From SLHU01 sp009929975 (GTDB taxonomy: Bacteria > Bacillota > Clostridia > Saccharofermentanales > UBA5734), in the NCBI GenBank assembly GCA_040776905.1, contig JAXGZQ010000002.1:310001-374000 (forward strand): 64,000 bases of DNA, written 5' to 3'. Under the pieces are notes generated by a model. It worked only from the letters and a program-made list of their open reading frames with translations, had not been told where the DNA came from and made no database searches. The translations under genes and the position numbers were made by a program. Shown here piece after piece: positions 61,763 through 64,000 of this stretch; positions within the stretch are counted from its first letter, which is position 1; each line of letters begins with the position of its first letter.

Positions 61763-62077
61763 ATGTTCGAACTTACCCGTGTCGCAGCCCAGGCAGGCGG
61801 TACCGATGCCATTCTCGGCCTTGTACTTCCGCTGGTCCTGATGTTTGGTCTGATGTACCTGCTGCTGATCCGTCCCCAGAAGAAAAAAGAGAAAAAACTG
61901 CGTGAGCAGATCAATGCCATGGTGGTCGGCGACCAGGTCGTTACCATCGGAGGCGTTTCCGGTCGTATCGCGAATATCAAGGATGACGAAGTCACCGTCT
62001 CAACGAGTGTGGCCAATACCCTGATCACCTTCAAGAAGAGCGCGATCAATACCGTCATCAAACCGATTACTGACTGA
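61763..62077 (+). CDS. yajC: YajC-type Sec accessory membrane protein
   Basis: 104 residues: an N-terminal membrane helix (about 17-37, LVLPLVLMFGLMYLLLIRPQKK) and the cytoplasmic YajC domain with GDQVVTIGGVSGRIANIKDD. It binds SecDF in the Sec complex. AGGAGG ribosome site. The usual downstream secDF is replaced by a terminator and an HD gene. Confidence 0.95.
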   Translation: MFELTRVAAQAGGTDAILGLVLPLVLMFGLMYLLLIRPQKKKEKKLREQINAMVVGDQVVTIGGVSGRIANIKDDEVTVSTSVANTLITFKKSAINTVIKPITD

Positions 62078-62119
62078 ACGTTTGACATTCAACCCTGCCG
62101 GTCAGATGAAATCACGGTC

Positions 62120-62156
62120 AAAATAGTGAGAAGCCACCGGCTTTTCACTATTTTTT
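62120..62156 (+). terminator. Terminator after yajC
   Basis: 16-bp stem with one G-T pair, three-base loop, then at least six Ts, partly paired. Confidence 0.92.
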
Positions 62157-62196
62157 ACGGATCGTGGACGGATTGAGATGAGATGAGGTGCTGGCC

Positions 62197-62862
62197 ATGA
62201 GTGAACTGACATTGAAAGACGTCATGAAAGATGCCGAAGTCCGGGCGCTGCTGCGCGCGTCGGCGGTCCAGATGACAACCCTCGGCTATACGGAACATTC
62301 ATTTCGCCATTGCCGGCTGGTCGCGCTGCAATGCGGCCGCATCCTGCGTGAACTGGAATTTCCGGAGCGGACTGCCCAGCTGGGCGAACTGGCCGGTTAT
62401 CTGCATGATATCGGCAATGCCGTCGGGCGGGTTGATCATCCGCAGAGCGGCGCCGTATTGACCTATGATTATCTGCGGCGCACCGGGATGCAGAGCGAGG
62501 AGGCAATCGCGATCATGATGGCCGTCGCCAACCATGACGAGGAAACCGGCATCCCGGTCAATGAAGTGGGTGCCGCGCTGATTCTGTCCGATAAGGCCGA
62601 TGTGCACCGGTCCCGGGTGACCAACCGCGACCGCACAACCTTTGACATTCATGACCGTGTCAATTACGCGGCGACAAAATCAACACTGGAGGTAGACGCG
62701 GAAGAGAAGACCGCCATCCTCAACCTGACCATCGACACGGAAATCAGTGCTGTGATGGATTATTTCGAGATCTTCCTGGTCCGCATGAAGATGTGCCGGA
62801 CCGCCGCGCAGTTTCTCGGCCTGCAGTTTCAACTGTTGATCAATGGCAACCGCCTTCTCTGA
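62197..62862 (+). CDS. HD-domain phosphohydrolase-like protein
   Basis: 221 residues from ATG 62197 (GAGGTG upstream). HD signature EHSFRHCRLVAL, GYLHDIGNAVGRVDHPQSGA and ANHDEETG supply H...HD...D ligands. Such proteins hydrolyse nucleotides or phosphoesters; the substrate is unknown. The C-terminal 50 residues form a separate segment (DRTTFDIHDRVNYAATKS...). Lies between yajC and dnaG. Confidence 0.82.
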   Translation: MSELTLKDVMKDAEVRALLRASAVQMTTLGYTEHSFRHCRLVALQCGRILRELEFPERTAQLGELAGYLHDIGNAVGRVDHPQSGAVLTYDYLRRTGMQSEEAIAIMMAVANHDEETGIPVNEVGAALILSDKADVHRSRVTNRDRTTFDIHDRVNYAATKSTLEVDAEEKTAILNLTIDTEISAVMDYFEIFLVRMKMCRTAAQFLGLQFQLLINGNRLL

Positions 62863-63026
62863 TAACCGGCCCGCCGCGTTCGCCTTGATGTCCGGACAAG
62901 GTTGTAAACAATTTATGACAAATAAAGGAGATGACCCGCTGCTGTCGAATCTGATAGAGTAGGTCTTGAACCGGCGGCCGGCCCGAAGCCGCCGTCGATG
63001 GCCGGGAAAGGCAGGACGCAACCGGA

Positions 63027-64000
63027 TTGGCAGGATTTCGCATACCAGAACAGGTCATCGAGGAGATTAAGGCCAGCAGTGAGCTGGTCTCTGTTGTCGA
63101 GCAATATGTCCGTCTGGAAAAGAAAACCGGACAGAATTTCTTTGGCCTGTGTCCGTTTCATTCGGAGGACACCCCTTCATTCAGCGTCTCACCGTCGAAA
63201 CAGATTTTCTATTGCTTCGGCTGCCATAAAGGCGGCGACGTCATCCGCTTCATCATGGAGATCGAAAAGTGTGAGTACCTGCCGGCGATCCAGCTGCTGG
63301 CCCAGCGTGCCGGGATTACTCTGCCTGAACCCGATGATGAGGCCTACCGGCTGCGCAGTGAGAAAACCAAAGCGCTGCAGGCGATCAATCTCGAGGCGGC
63401 ACGTTTTTATTATCAGAACCTGATCAGCACCGCCGGCCGTGACGCGCGGGCCTATCTGCAGAAACGGCAGATCAGTGCCCAGACGGTGCGCCGGTTCGGC
63501 CTGGGCTGCGCTCTGGCGGATTGGGATGGCCTGTACCGCCATCTGCAGAACAAGGGATTGGCGGATGATGTTGATCTTCTGCTGCAATCCGGTTTGCTGC
63601 GCCGCGGCAAGAGCGGCAATCTGTATGATCTGTTCCGTGAGCGGCTGATGTTTCCCATTCTTGATGTGATGGGCCGGGTCGTGGCCTTTGGCGGACGTGT
63701 CTATGATGACAGTGTTCCGAAATATATTAACTCGCCGGAAACACCGATCTACACGAAGGGCCGCCATCTTTACGGACTGAATCTGGCCAAGTCGTCAAAA
63801 GCGGGACGCCTGCTGATGGTCGAAGGGTATATGGATGTCATCGCGCTTTATCAGGCAGGCATAGATTATACAGTTGCCGCGCTGGGTACGGCGATGACAG
63901 AAAACCAGGCACGTCTGCTGGCCAAGTACAGCGAGTCCGTGATCATCGCCTTTGACGCCGATGCCGCCGGTCAGACGGCCGCGCTGCGCAGTCTGGATAT
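63027..64000 (+). CDS. dnaG: DNA primase, partial (TTG start)
   Basis: First 324 residues; the gene runs off the window. CHC2 zinc finger C42-x2-H45-x17-C63-x2-C66, catalytic core with RLMFPILDVMGRVVAFGGR, and Toprim LLMVEGYMDVIALYQAG and IIAFDADAAGQTA. The frame is closed at 62967 and has no ATG or GTG before TTG 63027; AGG lies about 11 bases upstream, so TTG is the probable start. Sigma factor rpoD usually follows in Firmicutes. Confidence 0.93.
   Translation, partial: MAGFRIPEQVIEEIKASSELVSVVEQYVRLEKKTGQNFFGLCPFHSEDTPSFSVSPSKQIFYCFGCHKGGDVIRFIMEIEKCEYLPAIQLLAQRAGITLPEPDDEAYRLRSEKTKALQAINLEAARFYYQNLISTAGRDARAYLQKRQISAQTVRRFGLGCALADWDGLYRHLQNKGLADDVDLLLQSGLLRRGKSGNLYDLFRERLMFPILDVMGRVVAFGGRVYDDSVPKYINSPETPIYTKGRHLYGLNLAKSSKAGRLLMVEGYMDVIALYQAGIDYTVAALGTAMTENQARLLAKYSESVIIAFDADAAGQTAALRSLD

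Overview
This window looks like chromosomal core DNA from a fermentative, Gram-positive-type anaerobe of the class Clostridia, with a fairly GC-rich genome. The clues are strong AGGAGG-type ribosome binding sites, YerC next to SecA, an NFACT/RqcH protein, a Na+-pumping decarboxylase beta subunit, a 2-hydroxyacyl-CoA dehydratase-type activase, TrmFO beside TopA, a shortened radC-mreC-mreD-PBP2-mgsA cluster, and a spore-former-style sigma/anti-sigma pair. A coccoid relative of Fastidiosipila/Saccharofermentans would fit, but that is only a guess. I see no phage, insertion sequence, CRISPR array or rRNA. No stretch above 300 bases lacks a gene. There is one tRNA gene (Thr, anticodon CGT).

Layout. 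1-7.8 kb, minus strand: an OpgB/LTA-synthase-like enzyme, RqcH, a small membrane protein, decarboxylase subunits gamma and beta, then two tandem divergent PRPP synthetases. 7.9-16.9 kb, plus strand: engB, comEC, holA, NADP isocitrate dehydrogenase, a SEC-C protein, asnS, maf, radC. 17-21.5 kb: cell-wall elongation genes mreC, mreD and PBP2, and a degenerate methylglyoxal-synthase-like protein; mreB, minCDE and rodA are not there. 21.6-24.1 kb: gdhA, dtd and a metallo-hydrolase. 24.1-26.6 kb: a polar amino acid ABC transporter whose binding protein is circularly permuted. 26.7-29.4 kb: three overlapping TadE/DUF5702-type pseudopilin-like genes. 29.4-36.1 kb: yerC-secA followed by a purine/S-adenosylhomocysteine salvage set. 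36.1-37.7 kb: tRNA-Thr, a CopZ-like protein, an HPr-like protein in an AT-rich patch, and a 2H phosphoesterase. 37.8-42.8 kb: a giant activase converging on tcdA. 42.9-48.4 kb: an ECF-transporter S component, sigma/anti-sigma, polA, coaE. 48.4-57.5 kb: ychF (minus), then comM-dprA-topA-trmFO and a DUF624 membrane protein. 57.6-64 kb: dapB-dapA (minus), queA-tgt-yajC, an HD protein and the start of dnaG.

How the genes work together. Competence-type DNA processing is spread over the window (ComEC, ComM, DprA), beside orphan pseudopilin-like genes. Ammonia assimilation is suggested by NADP-IDH and NADP-GDH. PNP, SAH hydrolase and an MTA/SAH deaminase could recycle S-adenosylhomocysteine through S-inosylhomocysteine. 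QueA and Tgt make queuosine.

The most unusual item is the solute-binding protein at 24213-24998: its C-terminal-lobe half precedes its N-terminal-lobe half, behind an intact lipoprotein signal and an ARG-box-like operator. Also worth a second look are the degenerate MGS-like protein, a His-less HPr-like protein with a structured leader, a probable leaderless queA, and a 13-bp inverted repeat over the dapA promoter. All functional calls come from reading the sequence; no database search was run.
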